Shown here in pieces: positions 44,676 through 55,223 of a stretch of DNA of 64,000 nucleotides. The notes below the pieces were generated by a model. It did no database searches and had not been told where the DNA came from. It was given only the letters and a program-made list of their open reading frames with translations. Each line of letters starts with the position of its first letter. The first letter of the stretch is position 1. Both the position numbers and the translations under genes were made by a program. This DNA comes from QHXQ01 sp036389395 (GTDB taxonomy: Bacteria > Acidobacteriota > Blastocatellia > Pyrinomonadales > Pyrinomonadaceae): NCBI GenBank assembly GCA_036389395.1, contig DASVPY010000095.1, forward strand, positions 12,788 through 76,787, in the 5' to 3' direction.

Positions 44676-46100
44676 GTGGAACTGAGCGGCAAGAAAGTTT
44701 TGGTCGTGGGGGCGGCGCGGAGCGGCGTGGCGGCGGCGCGCTTCCTGGCGGCGCGCGGCGCGATTGTCGCGCTCAATGATCGGAAGCCGTTGGAGGAGTG
44801 GTCGGAAGAGGCGCGCGCTTTGAAGGGTGAGGGCGTGGGGCTGTTGGCGGGCGAGTTGCCGATGTGGTTGATGGATCAGATCGAGCTGGTCGTGTTGAGT
44901 CCGGGCGTGCCGCCGAAGGCGATCCCGGCGCGCTACATGGCGCGCGCGGGCGCGGAGGTGATCGGCGAGGTCGAGTTGGCGGCGCGCTTCCTGCGCGGGC
45001 GGCTCGTCGCCATCACGGGCACGAACGGCAAGACGACGACCACGACTCTGATCGGCGCGCTGCTCAGAGACGCCGGGCTGCCGGTGCAGGTCGGCGGCAA
45101 CATCGGCACGCCGCTCGTCTCGCTCGTAGACACTTCGCAGGAAGACGGCTGGACGGTCGCGGAGGTCTCAAGCTACCAGCTTGAGACGATTGCCGAGTTT
45201 CACCCGAACGTCGCGGTCGTCTTGAACCTGATGCCCGATCACATGGATCGCTACGACGACCTGATGGACTACGCCGCCGCCAAGCACCGCATCTTCCGCA
45301 ACCAGACGGCGGGCGACGTGGCGGTCTTAAACGCCGACGACGAGATCATCGCTTCGTGGGCGTCGGGCTTGAGCGCGCACGTCGTCCTCTTCAGCGTGCA
45401 GCGCGAGTTGGAAGAGGGCTTGTTCCTGCGCGGCGCGGAACTCGTCTCGCGGACGCGGGGCGGCGCGGAGCGCGTGCTGCTGCGGCGCGAAGAGATACAA
45501 CTGCGCGGGCTGCACAACGTCGAGAACGTGCTGGCGGCCTTGGCCGCGGGTCTCGCCTGCGGCGCAGCGCCCGACGCGATGCGCGCCACCGTGCGCGCCT
45601 TCAAGCCGGTCGAGCACCGTTTGGAACACGTCGCCGACGTGGGCGGCGTCGCGTTCTACAACGACTCGAAGGCGACGAACGTGGACGCGGCCGTGAAGGC
45701 GCTGGCGGCCTTCGCGGACGCGCCCGGCAAGGTCGTCCTCATCCTCGGCGGGCGCGGCAAGCACGCGCCCTACGCGCCGCTCGCGCCGCTGGTCGAGCGG
45801 CAGGCGCGCGCGCTCGTCCTCGTCGGCGAAGACGCGGAACGGATCGAGCGCGAGTTGCAAGCCTACGCGCCGACCGAGCGCGCCGCGGACATGCGCGCGG
45901 CCGTCTGCCGCGCGGCGGCCCTTGCACAACCCGGCGACATCGTCCTGCTCGCGCCCGCCTGCGCCAGCTTCGACATGTTCGCCAACTTCGAGCACCGCGG
46001 GCGGGCGTTCAAGGAAGCGGTGGAGGAAGTTCAACGTTCAACGTTCAACGTTCAAGGTTCAAAGTCCAAGGCCCAAGGCTCAACGTGCGACCAACCTTGA
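44676..46100 (+). CDS. murD: UDP-MurNAc-L-Ala--D-Glu ligase
   Basis: 474 residues, GTG start (ELSGKKVLVVGAARSGVAAA). It adds D-glutamate to UDP-MurNAc-L-Ala. P-loop ITGTNGKTTTTTLIG, SSYQLETI, and FYNDSKATNVDAAVKAL with the C-terminal LLAPACASFDMFANFEHRG. The natural end is near RAFKEAVEE; the last 25 or so residues (VQRSTFNVQGSKSKAQGS) are encoded by the GTTCAAC heptamer repeat and are not native MurD. No Shine-Dalgarno is seen before the GTG. Confidence 0.96.
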   Translation: MELSGKKVLVVGAARSGVAAARFLAARGAIVALNDRKPLEEWSEEARALKGEGVGLLAGELPMWLMDQIELVVLSPGVPPKAIPARYMARAGAEVIGEVELAARFLRGRLVAITGTNGKTTTTTLIGALLRDAGLPVQVGGNIGTPLVSLVDTSQEDGWTVAEVSSYQLETIAEFHPNVAVVLNLMPDHMDRYDDLMDYAAAKHRIFRNQTAGDVAVLNADDEIIASWASGLSAHVVLFSVQRELEEGLFLRGAELVSRTRGGAERVLLRREEIQLRGLHNVENVLAALAAGLACGAAPDAMRATVRAFKPVEHRLEHVADVGGVAFYNDSKATNVDAAVKALAAFADAPGKVVLILGGRGKHAPYAPLAPLVERQARALVLVGEDAERIERELQAYAPTERAADMRAAVCRAAALAQPGDIVLLAPACASFDMFANFEHRGRAFKEAVEEVQRSTFNVQGSKSKAQGSTCDQP

Positions 46101-46124
46101 ACTTTGAACTTCGAACGTTGAACT
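46029..46124. repeat. Heptamer inverted repeat, GTTCAAC/GTTCAAG family
   Basis: Left units 46029-46068 (GTTCAAC, GTTCAAG, GTCCAAG) lie inside the end of murD; right units 46093-46124 are the complement (CTTGAACTTTGAAC). The second arm reaches to 9 bases before the ftsW ATG. Same family as the inner arms at 25964-26052. Confidence 0.9.
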
Positions 46125-46133
46125 CTTTTCACG

Positions 46134-47396
46134 ATGGCGAAGAAGCTACAAGCAGACGAGTGGTTGTTCGCGGCGGCGGTGGGGCTGGCGCTGTTCGGCG
46201 TCGTGATGGTCTACAGCGCGAGCGCGCCGGTGGCGGCGCAGGAGAACGGCACGCCGTACCACTACGTCGTCCGGCAGGGCGTCTCGACGCTGCTCGGCTT
46301 CGGCGCGCTGCTCGTGGCGATGCGGACGGACTACGCGCTGCTGCGCCAACGCTGGTTGGCTATCGGTCTGCTCGGCTTGACGGTCGCGCTGCTGCTCAGC
46401 GTGTTCGCGTTCCCGCGCATCAACGGCGCGCACCGTTGGCTCAGGTTCGGCGGCTTGATCTCGTTCCAGCCGTCGGAGCTGGCGAAGCTGGTGCTCGCCG
46501 TCTGCCTCGCGCGTTTCCTCGAACGGCGCGCGGGCGAGGAGCGCGACCTGTGGCGGACGTTCCTGCCGGCGGTGGCGTTGACGGGTTTACTCGTGGTGCT
46601 CGTCGCGGCCGAGCCGGACTTGGGGACGGCGATGATGCTGGGCGTGGTCGGGTTGACCATGCTGTTCGCGGCGGGCGCGCGCGCGCGGCACATCGGGTTG
46701 ATGCTCGCGCCGGCATTGGTGGGCGTCGTGGCGATGATCGCGTTCGCGCCGTGGCGCGTGAAGCGGCTGCTGGCGTTCCTCGATCCTTGGGCGGACGCGC
46801 AGGGGGCGGGCTTCCAGGTGGTGCAGTCTTTGATGGCGGTCGGGTCGGGCGGCGTGCACGGGCTGGGGTTCGCGCAAGGGCGGCAGAAATTGTTCTTCCT
46901 GCCGTTCGCGCACTCGGATTTCATCTTCGCGGTGGTGGGCGAGGAGTTGGGTCTGATCGGCGCACTGCTCCTTGTCGGTGCGTTCGGGTTGTTCCTGTGG
47001 CGCGGCGTGCGCGCGGCGCGGCGCGCGCCGGACAGGTTCGGGATGCTGCTCGGCTTGGGCATCGTGACGGGCATCGTCGCGCAGGCGCTCTTCAACCTGA
47101 GCGTGGTGCTGGCGCTCGTGCCGACGAAGGGCATCCCGCTGCCGTTCGTCTCCTACGGCGGCACGTCCACGGTCTTCACGCTGTTCGCCGTCGGCGTGCT
47201 CCTGAACATCTCGCAGCAAGGCGGCGCGACGGGCGAGCAAGCGGCTTGGGGCGTTGAGCAGGCGGAAGGCGGTACGCAGAAGACGACTGGCAGACTCCGG
47301 CGGCAACCGTGGGCGACTTACGGCCTGCTGCTGGCGTGGGGCGCAGGGGCAACGAGCTTCTGGCTTCTGACTCCTGACTCCCGGCTTCTGTTCTGA
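46134..47396 (+). CDS. ftsW: Lipid II polymerase FtsW (SEDS family)
   Basis: 420 residues, about ten transmembrane helices. It polymerises septal glycan with FtsI. Motifs: GVVMVYSASAPVA, LRFGGLISFQPSELAKLVLAV, PDLGTAMML, AHSDFIFAVVGEELGLIG and PLPFVSYGGTSTVFTL. The C-terminus beyond about residue 365 is unusual, and the last residues (FWLLTPDSRLLF) come from a CTTCTGG-type heptamer repeat. murG follows after 2 bases. Confidence 0.95.
   Translation: MAKKLQADEWLFAAAVGLALFGVVMVYSASAPVAAQENGTPYHYVVRQGVSTLLGFGALLVAMRTDYALLRQRWLAIGLLGLTVALLLSVFAFPRINGAHRWLRFGGLISFQPSELAKLVLAVCLARFLERRAGEERDLWRTFLPAVALTGLLVVLVAAEPDLGTAMMLGVVGLTMLFAAGARARHIGLMLAPALVGVVAMIAFAPWRVKRLLAFLDPWADAQGAGFQVVQSLMAVGSGGVHGLGFAQGRQKLFFLPFAHSDFIFAVVGEELGLIGALLLVGAFGLFLWRGVRAARRAPDRFGMLLGLGIVTGIVAQALFNLSVVLALVPTKGIPLPFVSYGGTSTVFTLFAVGVLLNISQQGGATGEQAAWGVEQAEGGTQKTTGRLRRQPWATYGLLLAWGAGATSFWLLTPDSRLLF
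47357..47395. repeat. Heptamer units, CTTCTGG/CTCCTGA family
   Basis: Four to five units (GCTTCTGGCTTCTGACTCC and following) lie inside the ftsW end and abut murG. Complementary units occur at 48471 on the far side of murG, so the two arms flank that gene. Confidence 0.75.
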
Positions 47397-47398
47397 CG

Positions 47399-48505
47399 AT
47401 GCGCGCGCTCTTTGCAGCGGGCGGGACGGGCGGACACATCTACCCGGCCATCGCCGTGGCGAACGAGGTCAGGCGGCGCGACGCTGCGTCGGTCGTGCGC
47501 TTCGTCGGCACGGCGCGCGGGTTGGAGACGCGGCTCGTGCCGCAGGCGGGTTACGAGTTGTCGCTCATTGAAAGCGCGGGGCTGGTGAACATGGGCCTGC
47601 GCGCGCGGCTGCGCGGCCTGGGCGTGCTGCCGAAGAGTTTGCTCGCGGCGCGGCAACTCATACGCGAGTTCCGCCCCGACGTGGCGGTCGGCGCGGGCGG
47701 TTACGTGTCGGGGCCCGTGCTCCTGGTCGCCGCGCTCGCGCGCGTGCCGACGCTCATCATGGAGTCGAACGCCGTGCCGGGTTTCACGAACCGGCAGTTG
47801 ATTCGCTTCGTGGACGCGGCGGCCGCTTCTTGGGAGGCGACGCTGCCGTACTTCGGGCGCAAGGGCGTGGTGACCGGCAACCCCGTGCGCCGCGAGTTCT
47901 TTGACATCCCGGCGAAGGTGCGCGACCCCGCGCGCTTCGCGCTGCTGCTCTTCGGCGGCTCGCAAGGCGCGCGCGCCGTCAACGAGGCCATGATGGCCGC
48001 GCTCCCGCTGCTCGCAGGGCAACGCGGCGTGTTGCGCGTCACGCACCAGACGGGGCCGCACGACTTCGCGCGCGTGCGCGCGGCCTACAACGAGGCCGGT
48101 TGGGGCGAACAAGCGGATGTGCGCGAGTACATAGACGACATGGTGACGGCTTTCGCCAACGCCGATTTGATCGTCGCGCGCGCGGGCGCGACGACGAGCG
48201 CCGAGTTGGCCGCCGCCGGGCGCACCGCCGTCATGATCCCGCTGCCCGGTCAGTTGGAGCAGCAACGCAACGCCGAAGTCTTACAAGAGGCCGGCGCGGC
48301 CCGCATGATCTTGCAAGCGGAACTGACGGGCGCACGCCTCGCCCAAGAGATCGCCGCCCTCGTCGCCGCGCCCGAACGCATCACGGCGATGGAACAAGCG
48401 GCCCGCAAGTTCGCACGCCCCGACGCCGCGGCCGCAACGGTAGAGTTAATCGAAAGGCTCGTGGCGGCGAGAAGCCAGGAGCCAGGAGCCAGGAGCCAGA
48501 AGTGA
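47399..48505 (+). CDS. murG: UDP-GlcNAc--lipid I GlcNAc transferase
   Basis: 368 residues of a GT-B glycosyltransferase that makes lipid II. N-terminal GGTGGHIYPAIAVA, VGAGGYVSGPVL, and C-terminal FGGSQGARAVNEAM, ARAGATTSAELAAAGR and PLPGQLEQQRNAE. The natural end is near IERLVAA; the tail RSQEPGARSQK is encoded by heptamer units. No Shine-Dalgarno is visible. Confidence 0.96.
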   Translation: MRALFAAGGTGGHIYPAIAVANEVRRRDAASVVRFVGTARGLETRLVPQAGYELSLIESAGLVNMGLRARLRGLGVLPKSLLAARQLIREFRPDVAVGAGGYVSGPVLLVAALARVPTLIMESNAVPGFTNRQLIRFVDAAAASWEATLPYFGRKGVVTGNPVRREFFDIPAKVRDPARFALLLFGGSQGARAVNEAMMAALPLLAGQRGVLRVTHQTGPHDFARVRAAYNEAGWGEQADVREYIDDMVTAFANADLIVARAGATTSAELAAAGRTAVMIPLPGQLEQQRNAEVLQEAGAARMILQAELTGARLAQEIAALVAAPERITAMEQAARKFARPDAAAATVELIERLVAARSQEPGARSQK

Positions 48506-48668
48506 GACAGAAGCCGGAAAGAAGGTCGAGATCGGAAAGAAGCCGGCAGCCGGCAGGAAGGCCAGGGAACCAAGAAGACAAGGGCGCTGGAAAGACAGGG
48601 GCGCTTGGAAGGCAGAAGCCCGTGACCGCATCCATTCTGACTACTGACTACTGACTACTGACTACTGT
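48471..48668. repeat. Heptamer units, CAGGAGC and CTGACTA families
   Basis: CAGGAGC/CAGAAGC-type units run from 48471 across the murG stop, followed by looser GAAGC-rich sequence, and then four perfect CTGACTA units (48636-48667) just before murC. This is a composite of two heptamer families with no long inverted arm of its own. It fills the murG-murC gap. Confidence 0.8.
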
Positions 48669-48672
48669 TTCC

Positions 48673-50061
<1,389 letters not shown>

Positions 50062-50064
50062 ATT

Positions 50065-50176
50065 TTGTTAGCGGTTAATTGTTAATTGTTCTTCGTTAAT
50101 CGTCGGCGTGCGTCAGCGGGTGCCAAGATCGAGCAGAGAACAAATAACAACTAACCACTAACGACTAACCAATAAC
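50065..50176. repeat. Heptamer inverted repeat, GTTAGTG family
   Basis: Left arm 50065-50094 (GTTAGCGGTTAATTG units, ending TTGTTCTTC), right arm 50135-50176 (AGAACAAATAACAACTAACC and following). Loop about 40 bases. Arms share their ends with elements at 15243 and 32240. Fills the murC-murB gap. Confidence 0.88.
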
Positions 50177-50177
50177 A

Positions 50178-51278
50178 ATGACGACGCAGAACACCGTTGA
50201 CTTGGAGGCGCGCGACGCGGCCATCGCCGAGGTGGCGGGGCGACTCGGCGTGCGCGCGGAGCGCGGGCGGCGCTTCGCGGAGTTGACGAGCCTGCGCGTC
50301 GGCGGCGCGATTGACTGGGTGCTGCTGCCGCGCACCGAAGAGGAGGCGGCGGCCGTGGTCGGCGCGCTCGACGCGGCGGGCGTCGGCTGGCGCGTGCTCG
50401 GCGCGGGCAGCAACGTGCTCGCCGAGGACGCGCCGCACCACTACGTCGTCGTCAGTATGCGCGAGGTCAAGGGCGAGGTGCAGTTCGACGGCGAGCGCGT
50501 GACGGTGAGCGCGGGCTACTCTTTGCCGCGCCTGTGCGTCGAGGCGGCGCGGCGTGGCCTCGGCGGCATCGAGGGTTTGGGCGGCATCCCCGGCACGGTC
50601 GGCGGCGCGCTCTGGATGAACGCGGGCGCGTACGGGCAGGAGATCGGGACGGTCGTCGAGTCGGTGCGCGTCGCGCGCGGCGGGCGGGTCGTGGTCGTGC
50701 CCGGCTCGGAAGTGAAATGGGACTACCGGCACACGTCATTTAAAGAAGGGGAGTTGCTCTTGGGCGTGACGCTGCGGCTCAGACCCGACGACTCGGCGCA
50801 GATCATCACGCGCATGGCCGAGGTCAAACGCAAGCGCATGGAGTCGCAGCCGCACGGCGCGCGCTCGGCCGGCTGCTTCTTCAAGAACCCGCCGGGGACG
50901 GCCTTGAGCACCGGCCGCATGATCGACGAGCTTGGCATGAAGGGCACGCAGCGCGGCGGCGCAACCGTCTCGCCCGTACACGCGAACTTCATCGTGACCG
51001 AGGGCGAGGACGCGCGCGCCGCCGACGCGCTCGCGCTCGCCGAAGAGATACGCGAGCGCATCCGCCGCGAGCGCGGCGTCGAGCTTGAGTACGAGGTCGA
51101 AATCTGGCGCAGCGCCGCGCCGCCGGAGACGACCGACACACAACCCGAAGACGCCGCGGCGGCCGCGACAGATGCGCCGGCCGCGCCGGCCGCAACGACC
51201 GCGGCCGCTTCAGACGCGACGAACGCGGCCGCGCCGCCGACGGAAACCGGGCCTGTGAGGGCAGGGACGAAATGCTGA
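50178..51278 (+). CDS. murB: UDP-N-acetylenolpyruvoylglucosamine reductase
   Basis: 366 residues. NADPH-dependent FAD enzyme that completes UDP-MurNAc. FAD-binding LRVGGAIDWVLLP, GAGSNVLAED, and GLGGIEGLGGIPGTVGGALWMNAGAYG are present, as is the catalytic RSAGCFFKNP. The core ends near residue 312; the last 55 residues are an Ala/Thr-rich tail that MurB normally lacks. Its 3-prime end overlaps ftsQ by 7 bases, so ftsQ translation is coupled. Confidence 0.96.
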   Translation: MTTQNTVDLEARDAAIAEVAGRLGVRAERGRRFAELTSLRVGGAIDWVLLPRTEEEAAAVVGALDAAGVGWRVLGAGSNVLAEDAPHHYVVVSMREVKGEVQFDGERVTVSAGYSLPRLCVEAARRGLGGIEGLGGIPGTVGGALWMNAGAYGQEIGTVVESVRVARGGRVVVVPGSEVKWDYRHTSFKEGELLLGVTLRLRPDDSAQIITRMAEVKRKRMESQPHGARSAGCFFKNPPGTALSTGRMIDELGMKGTQRGGATVSPVHANFIVTEGEDARAADALALAEEIRERIRRERGVELEYEVEIWRSAAPPETTDTQPEDAAAAATDAPAAPAATTAAASDATNAAAPPTETGPVRAGTKC

Positions 51279-52261
51279 GGGAGCAGGTCATCACGCCGCG
51301 TGCGGGGCGCGGGCGGGCGCGCGCGGGCGGGCGCGCGCAGGCCGGCGCGGCGCAGCGGCCCGCGCCGCGGCGTGGCACGGCGGGGCGGGCCAAGCCCGCG
51401 GCGGGCGGCGCGGCCTGGCGCGTGCTCCGCGCGTGGCTGCCGTTCGCGGCCAAGATGTTGCTCGCGGTTGCGGCGGGCGTCGCCGCGTTCTACCTCTACC
51501 GCACGGCGGCCAGTTCGTCCTTCTTCGCGCTCGGCCCCGTGGACGTGCGCGGCACGTCGCGCGCTTCGGCCGAACAGATCGAGCGGCTCGTGCGCCGCGC
51601 CGTCGGCCCCACGGGCGTCTGGCGCGCAGACCTCGAAGCGCTCCGCGCAGAGATCGAGCGGCAACCGTGGGTGCGTACCGCCGCGGTCGCGCGCGTGCTG
51701 CCGTCGGGCGTGCGCGTGCGCGTCACGGAGCGCACGCCGCGCGCCGTCGTGCGCCTCTCCACGGGGCGGTTGACGTGGGTGGACGAGGACGCATACGTCG
51801 TCGGCACGGCCGCGCCGACCGACCAGATGCCGGCCTTCTTCCTGCGCGGCTACGACGAGGCCGGCGGCGCGAACGCGCGCGCGGAGAACCGGCAGCGCGT
51901 GGCGAAGCTCCTTGAGCTGCAAGCCGAGTGGACGGCGGCCGGTCTCGCCGAGCGCGTCAGCGAAGTGAACTTGGATGATCTGCGCGACGTGCGCGCGCAG
52001 CTCGCGGGCGAGGACTCGCAGGTCGAGGTGCGTTTGGGCCGCGACGATCTGACGAAGCGTCTGCGGCTCGCGCTTCAGGCGCTCGACGAGCAGCGGCAGA
52101 CGCCGCGCGGCGCGCACGTCAGCTACATAGACATGACGCAGGGCAAGCGCGCCGTCATCGGCTTCACGCGCGCGTCCATGCCCGCGCCGGCCGGCGACGG
52201 CCACGCCGACGCGCCGCCCGCGCCCGCGAGATCGGAGCCGCGGCCCCGCCGCGCCGGCTAG
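51272..52261 (+). CDS. ftsQ: Cell-division protein FtsQ
   Basis: 329 residues. A long basic Gly/Ala/Arg-rich cytoplasmic tail, one transmembrane helix (FAAKMLLAVAAGVAAFYLY), a POTRA domain (LGPVDVRGTSRASAEQIERLV) and the FtsQ beta domain (WVRTAAVARVLPSGVRVRVTERTPRAVV). It bridges early and late division proteins. A Pro/Arg-rich tail ends the protein. Ends in TAG. Confidence 0.93.
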   Translation: MLREQVITPRAGRGRARAGGRAQAGAAQRPAPRRGTAGRAKPAAGGAAWRVLRAWLPFAAKMLLAVAAGVAAFYLYRTAASSSFFALGPVDVRGTSRASAEQIERLVRRAVGPTGVWRADLEALRAEIERQPWVRTAAVARVLPSGVRVRVTERTPRAVVRLSTGRLTWVDEDAYVVGTAAPTDQMPAFFLRGYDEAGGANARAENRQRVAKLLELQAEWTAAGLAERVSEVNLDDLRDVRAQLAGEDSQVEVRLGRDDLTKRLRLALQALDEQRQTPRGAHVSYIDMTQGKRAVIGFTRASMPAPAGDGHADAPPAPARSEPRPRRAG

Positions 52262-52289
52262 TTATTAGTCCGCAGAGGAGATGAAGCGC

Positions 52290-53552
52290 ATGGCGAAACG
52301 GGAGGCGTACACGGTCGGGCTGAGCATCGGCACGAGCCGGGCCACGTGCATCATCGGCGAGCCGGGCGAGGGCGGCGCGCTCGACATCGTCGGCATCGGC
52401 GAGGCGGAGGCGCGCGGCCTGCGCAAAGGCGTCATCGTCAACCCGGACGCCGCCGTGGACGCGATCCGCCACGCCGTCGAGACCGCCGAGCGCATGTCGG
52501 GCCTCGCCGCCGAAGAGGTCACGATCAACCTCGCCGGCTCGCACATCATGGGCTTCAACGGGCAGGCGATTGTGGCCGTCTCGGGGCGCGACCGCGAGAT
52601 CACGCACGACGACGTGCGCCGCGCGATTGACTCGGCCTGCGCCATCCAACTCCCGGCGGGGCGCGAGATCGTGGATCGCTTGCCGCAGGAGTTCATCGTG
52701 GACGATCAGGACGGCATCAACGATCCGGTCGGCATGATCGGCGCGCGCCTGGCCGTCAAAGTCCACATCGTCACCAGCCCCGTGACCGCGCGCCAGAACG
52801 CGATTAACGCCGTCAACCGCGCGGGTCTCATCGTCTCCGACATGGTGCTCGAACAACTCGCGGCGGCCGAGGCTTCTTTGACCGAGGAGGACAAGGAGTT
52901 CGGCTCGGCGCTCGTGGACATCGGCGCGGAGACGACAGGGTTGGTCATCTACCAGCGCGGCGCGGTGCAGCACACCGCGGTGTTCGCCCTCGGCGGCTCG
53001 CACTTCACGAACGACATCGCGTTCGGCTTGCGCACGCCGATCCCCGAAGCCGAGAAGATCAAGCGGCACTTCGGCTACGCGTCGAGCGCGAGCTTGAGCG
53101 AGGTGGAGCGGGGCGAGCAGATCGAGGTGCCGTCGGTGGGCGGGCGCGGCCCGCGCCTGCTGTCGCGGCAAATCCTGTGCGACATCCTTCAGCCGCGCGC
53201 CGAAGAGGTGTTGATGCACGTGGCGGACGAGATACGCGAGTCGGGGTGGGACAGGCAGTTGTCGAGCGGCGTGGTGCTGACGGGCGGCGGGGCGCTCTTG
53301 CGCGGCACGTGCGAGGTGGCCGAGCAGGTCTTCGACGCGCCGGTGCGCGTCGGCTACCCGGAACGCGACCGCTTCGGCGGTCTGATCGAGGACGTGCAAA
53401 GCCCGCAGTGGACGGCCGCCGCGGGGTTGTCGCTCGTCGCCATGCGGACGCAGAGTCTGGAGGCGCGGCGCGCGGGGGGGCGGCGGGAGGCGGCGGGCGC
53501 GCTGGGCGCGTTCGTCTCGCGCTTCCGTGATCGTTTCAGTAGTATTTTCTGA
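52290..53552 (+). CDS. ftsA: Cell-division protein FtsA
   Basis: 420 residues, actin-like ATPase that tethers FtsZ to the membrane. Motifs: VGLSIGTSRATCIIG, the 1C domain (VTINLAGSHIMGFNGQAIVAV), SALVDIGAETTGLVIY, FALGGSHFTNDIAF, and VLTGGGALLRG. The C-terminal FVSRFRDRFSSIF is the amphipathic membrane-targeting helix. I prefer ATG 52290 to 52281, because GAGGAG is then 9 bases away. Confidence 0.95.
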   Translation: MAKREAYTVGLSIGTSRATCIIGEPGEGGALDIVGIGEAEARGLRKGVIVNPDAAVDAIRHAVETAERMSGLAAEEVTINLAGSHIMGFNGQAIVAVSGRDREITHDDVRRAIDSACAIQLPAGREIVDRLPQEFIVDDQDGINDPVGMIGARLAVKVHIVTSPVTARQNAINAVNRAGLIVSDMVLEQLAAAEASLTEEDKEFGSALVDIGAETTGLVIYQRGAVQHTAVFALGGSHFTNDIAFGLRTPIPEAEKIKRHFGYASSASLSEVERGEQIEVPSVGGRGPRLLSRQILCDILQPRAEEVLMHVADEIRESGWDRQLSSGVVLTGGGALLRGTCEVAEQVFDAPVRVGYPERDRFGGLIEDVQSPQWTAAAGLSLVAMRTQSLEARRAGGRREAAGALGAFVSRFRDRFSSIF

Positions 53553-53693
53553 CAAGATGTTGTATGCTGCCGCGCCAGCCGGCACAGGATATAGTCCGCA
53601 AGATATGGGTGTCACCGGCGCGCGCAACCCAAAATAACCGCACAGGCGCTTTTCCGGGCGCACCGGGCGAGTGGAGTGGAGAGAGGGAGAACT

Positions 53694-54854
53694 ATGATGA
53701 CACCGGACGGCCGTCAGCCGGGCAGCGGCATTAATATTTTCATCGACGACGACCCGCCGATCACGGGCGCGCGCATCAAGGTGATCGGGGTCGGCGGCGG
53801 CGGCGGCAACGCCGTCAACCGCATGATCGAGGCCGGCATCGAGGGCATCGAGTTCCTCGTCGCCAACACCGATCTGCAAGCGTTGAAACGCTCGCGCGCG
53901 CCGATCAAGATTCAGCTCGGCGGCAAGCTGACCAAAGGTCTCGGCGCGGGCGCGAACCCGGAGGTCGGGCGCAACGCCGCGCTCGAAGACACGGAGAAGA
54001 TCATCGAGGCCTTGGAAGGCGCGGACATGGTCTTCGTCACGACGGGCCTCGGCGGCGGCACGGGCACGGGCGCGGCCCCGATCATCGCTTCACTCGCCAC
54101 CGAGTTGAACGCGCTGACGGTGGCGGTCGTGACCAAGCCGTTCCTGTTCGAGGGGCGGCGGCGCATGGCGCAGTCCGAGCAGGGCTTGCGCGAGCTGCGC
54201 GAGTGCGTGGACACGGTCATCACGATCCCGAACGAGCGGCTGCTGCACACGGTTGACCGTAACGTCTCGTTGCAGGACTCGTTCAAACTCGCCGACGACG
54301 TGCTGCGCCAGGCCGTGCAGGGCATCAGTGATCTGATCACCGTGCCGGGCTTAATCAACCTCGACTTCGCCGACGTGAAGGCGATCATGCAGGGCATGGG
54401 CATGGCGCTGATGGGCGCGGGGCGGGCGTCGGGCGAGAACCGCGCGATCAACGCGACGCAGCAGGCCATCTCTTCGCCCCTGCTCGAAGAGGCGAGCATC
54501 ACGGGCGCGAAGGGCGTGCTCATCAACATCACAGGCGGGACGGACTTGACGCTCTACGAAGTCAACGAGGCCTCGACCATCATCCGCGAGGCGGCGGACG
54601 AGGACGCCAACATCATCTTCGGCGCGGTCATTGACGAGGCCATGCGCGACGAGATGAAGATCACGGTCATCGCCACGGGCTTCGACCGCGAGGCGGTGGC
54701 GGTGGGCACGACCGCGGGCGCGGAGGCGCTGCCGTCGCAGCCGCCGCGCTACGCCCCGCGCGGCACGGACGAGTTGCCCGCGCGCCCCGCCGCCGGGCAG
54801 ACCCGCGCCGACGATCTCGACGTGCCCGCCTTCATCCGCAAGAAAGCGGACTGA
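53694..54854 (+). CDS. ftsZ: Tubulin-like division GTPase FtsZ
   Basis: 386 residues. GTP-binding VIGVGGGGGNAVNRMI and tubulin signature TGLGGGTGTGAAP are intact, with the T7 loop LINLDFADVKAIM. The C-terminal linker is short (about 40 residues) and ends in the conserved DLDVPAFIRKKAD peptide that binds FtsA. AGGGAGA precedes two possible ATGs (53694 and 53697). A CAGAAGC-type hairpin follows the stop. Confidence 0.97.
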   Translation: MMTPDGRQPGSGINIFIDDDPPITGARIKVIGVGGGGGNAVNRMIEAGIEGIEFLVANTDLQALKRSRAPIKIQLGGKLTKGLGAGANPEVGRNAALEDTEKIIEALEGADMVFVTTGLGGGTGTGAAPIIASLATELNALTVAVVTKPFLFEGRRRMAQSEQGLRELRECVDTVITIPNERLLHTVDRNVSLQDSFKLADDVLRQAVQGISDLITVPGLINLDFADVKAIMQGMGMALMGAGRASGENRAINATQQAISSPLLEEASITGAKGVLINITGGTDLTLYEVNEASTIIREAADEDANIIFGAVIDEAMRDEMKITVIATGFDREAVAVGTTAGAEALPSQPPRYAPRGTDELPARPAAGQTRADDLDVPAFIRKKAD

Positions 54855-54859
54855 GCGGG

Positions 54860-54938
54860 CAGAAGCCGGAAGCCAGAAGTCAGAAGCCAGAATGAAAGAG
54901 CTTTTCTTCTGGCTTCTGACTTCTGGCTTCCGGCTTCC
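54860..54938. repeat. Heptamer inverted repeat, CAGAAGC family
   Basis: Arms 54860-54892 and 54907-54938 are complementary (CAGAAGC/CAGAAGT units) around a loop of 14 bases. It begins 5 bases after the ftsZ stop and could act as the terminator of the dcw cluster. Confidence 0.88.
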
Positions 54939-54971
54939 GCGTCCCGGCTTCCGACTTTCGTCTTTTACCGT

Positions 54972-55000
54972 TTGCCTTTTGCCGGTCTCTCGTGTAGCAT
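54972..55000 (+). promoter_or_regulatory. Weak candidate promoter for the Hfq-like gene
   Basis: TTGCCT (54972-54977) and TAGCAT (54995-55000) are 17 bases apart, each matching four of six consensus positions. The rest of the 54939-55223 stretch is leader sequence with no feature I can name. Confidence 0.3.
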
Positions 55001-55223
55001 GTCGCGCATTCCTGGCAGGAATCAATTTCAACAACGGGTTAACATCCGTTTCTCATCCGAGCAATAACCGCCGCCTGCGTTACAAAGGCGCAGGGTCAAG
55101 CGCGCGCTCGCCTGTCCGGCGTCGCCCCGACATTCGCCCCGCGGCCGGCCCCTCGGTGTCGGGCCGAGCACAACCGCGTGGCCGTCCCGCTTGTGAGGAC
55201 TCTTGAAGGTAGGTGAATCGAAC

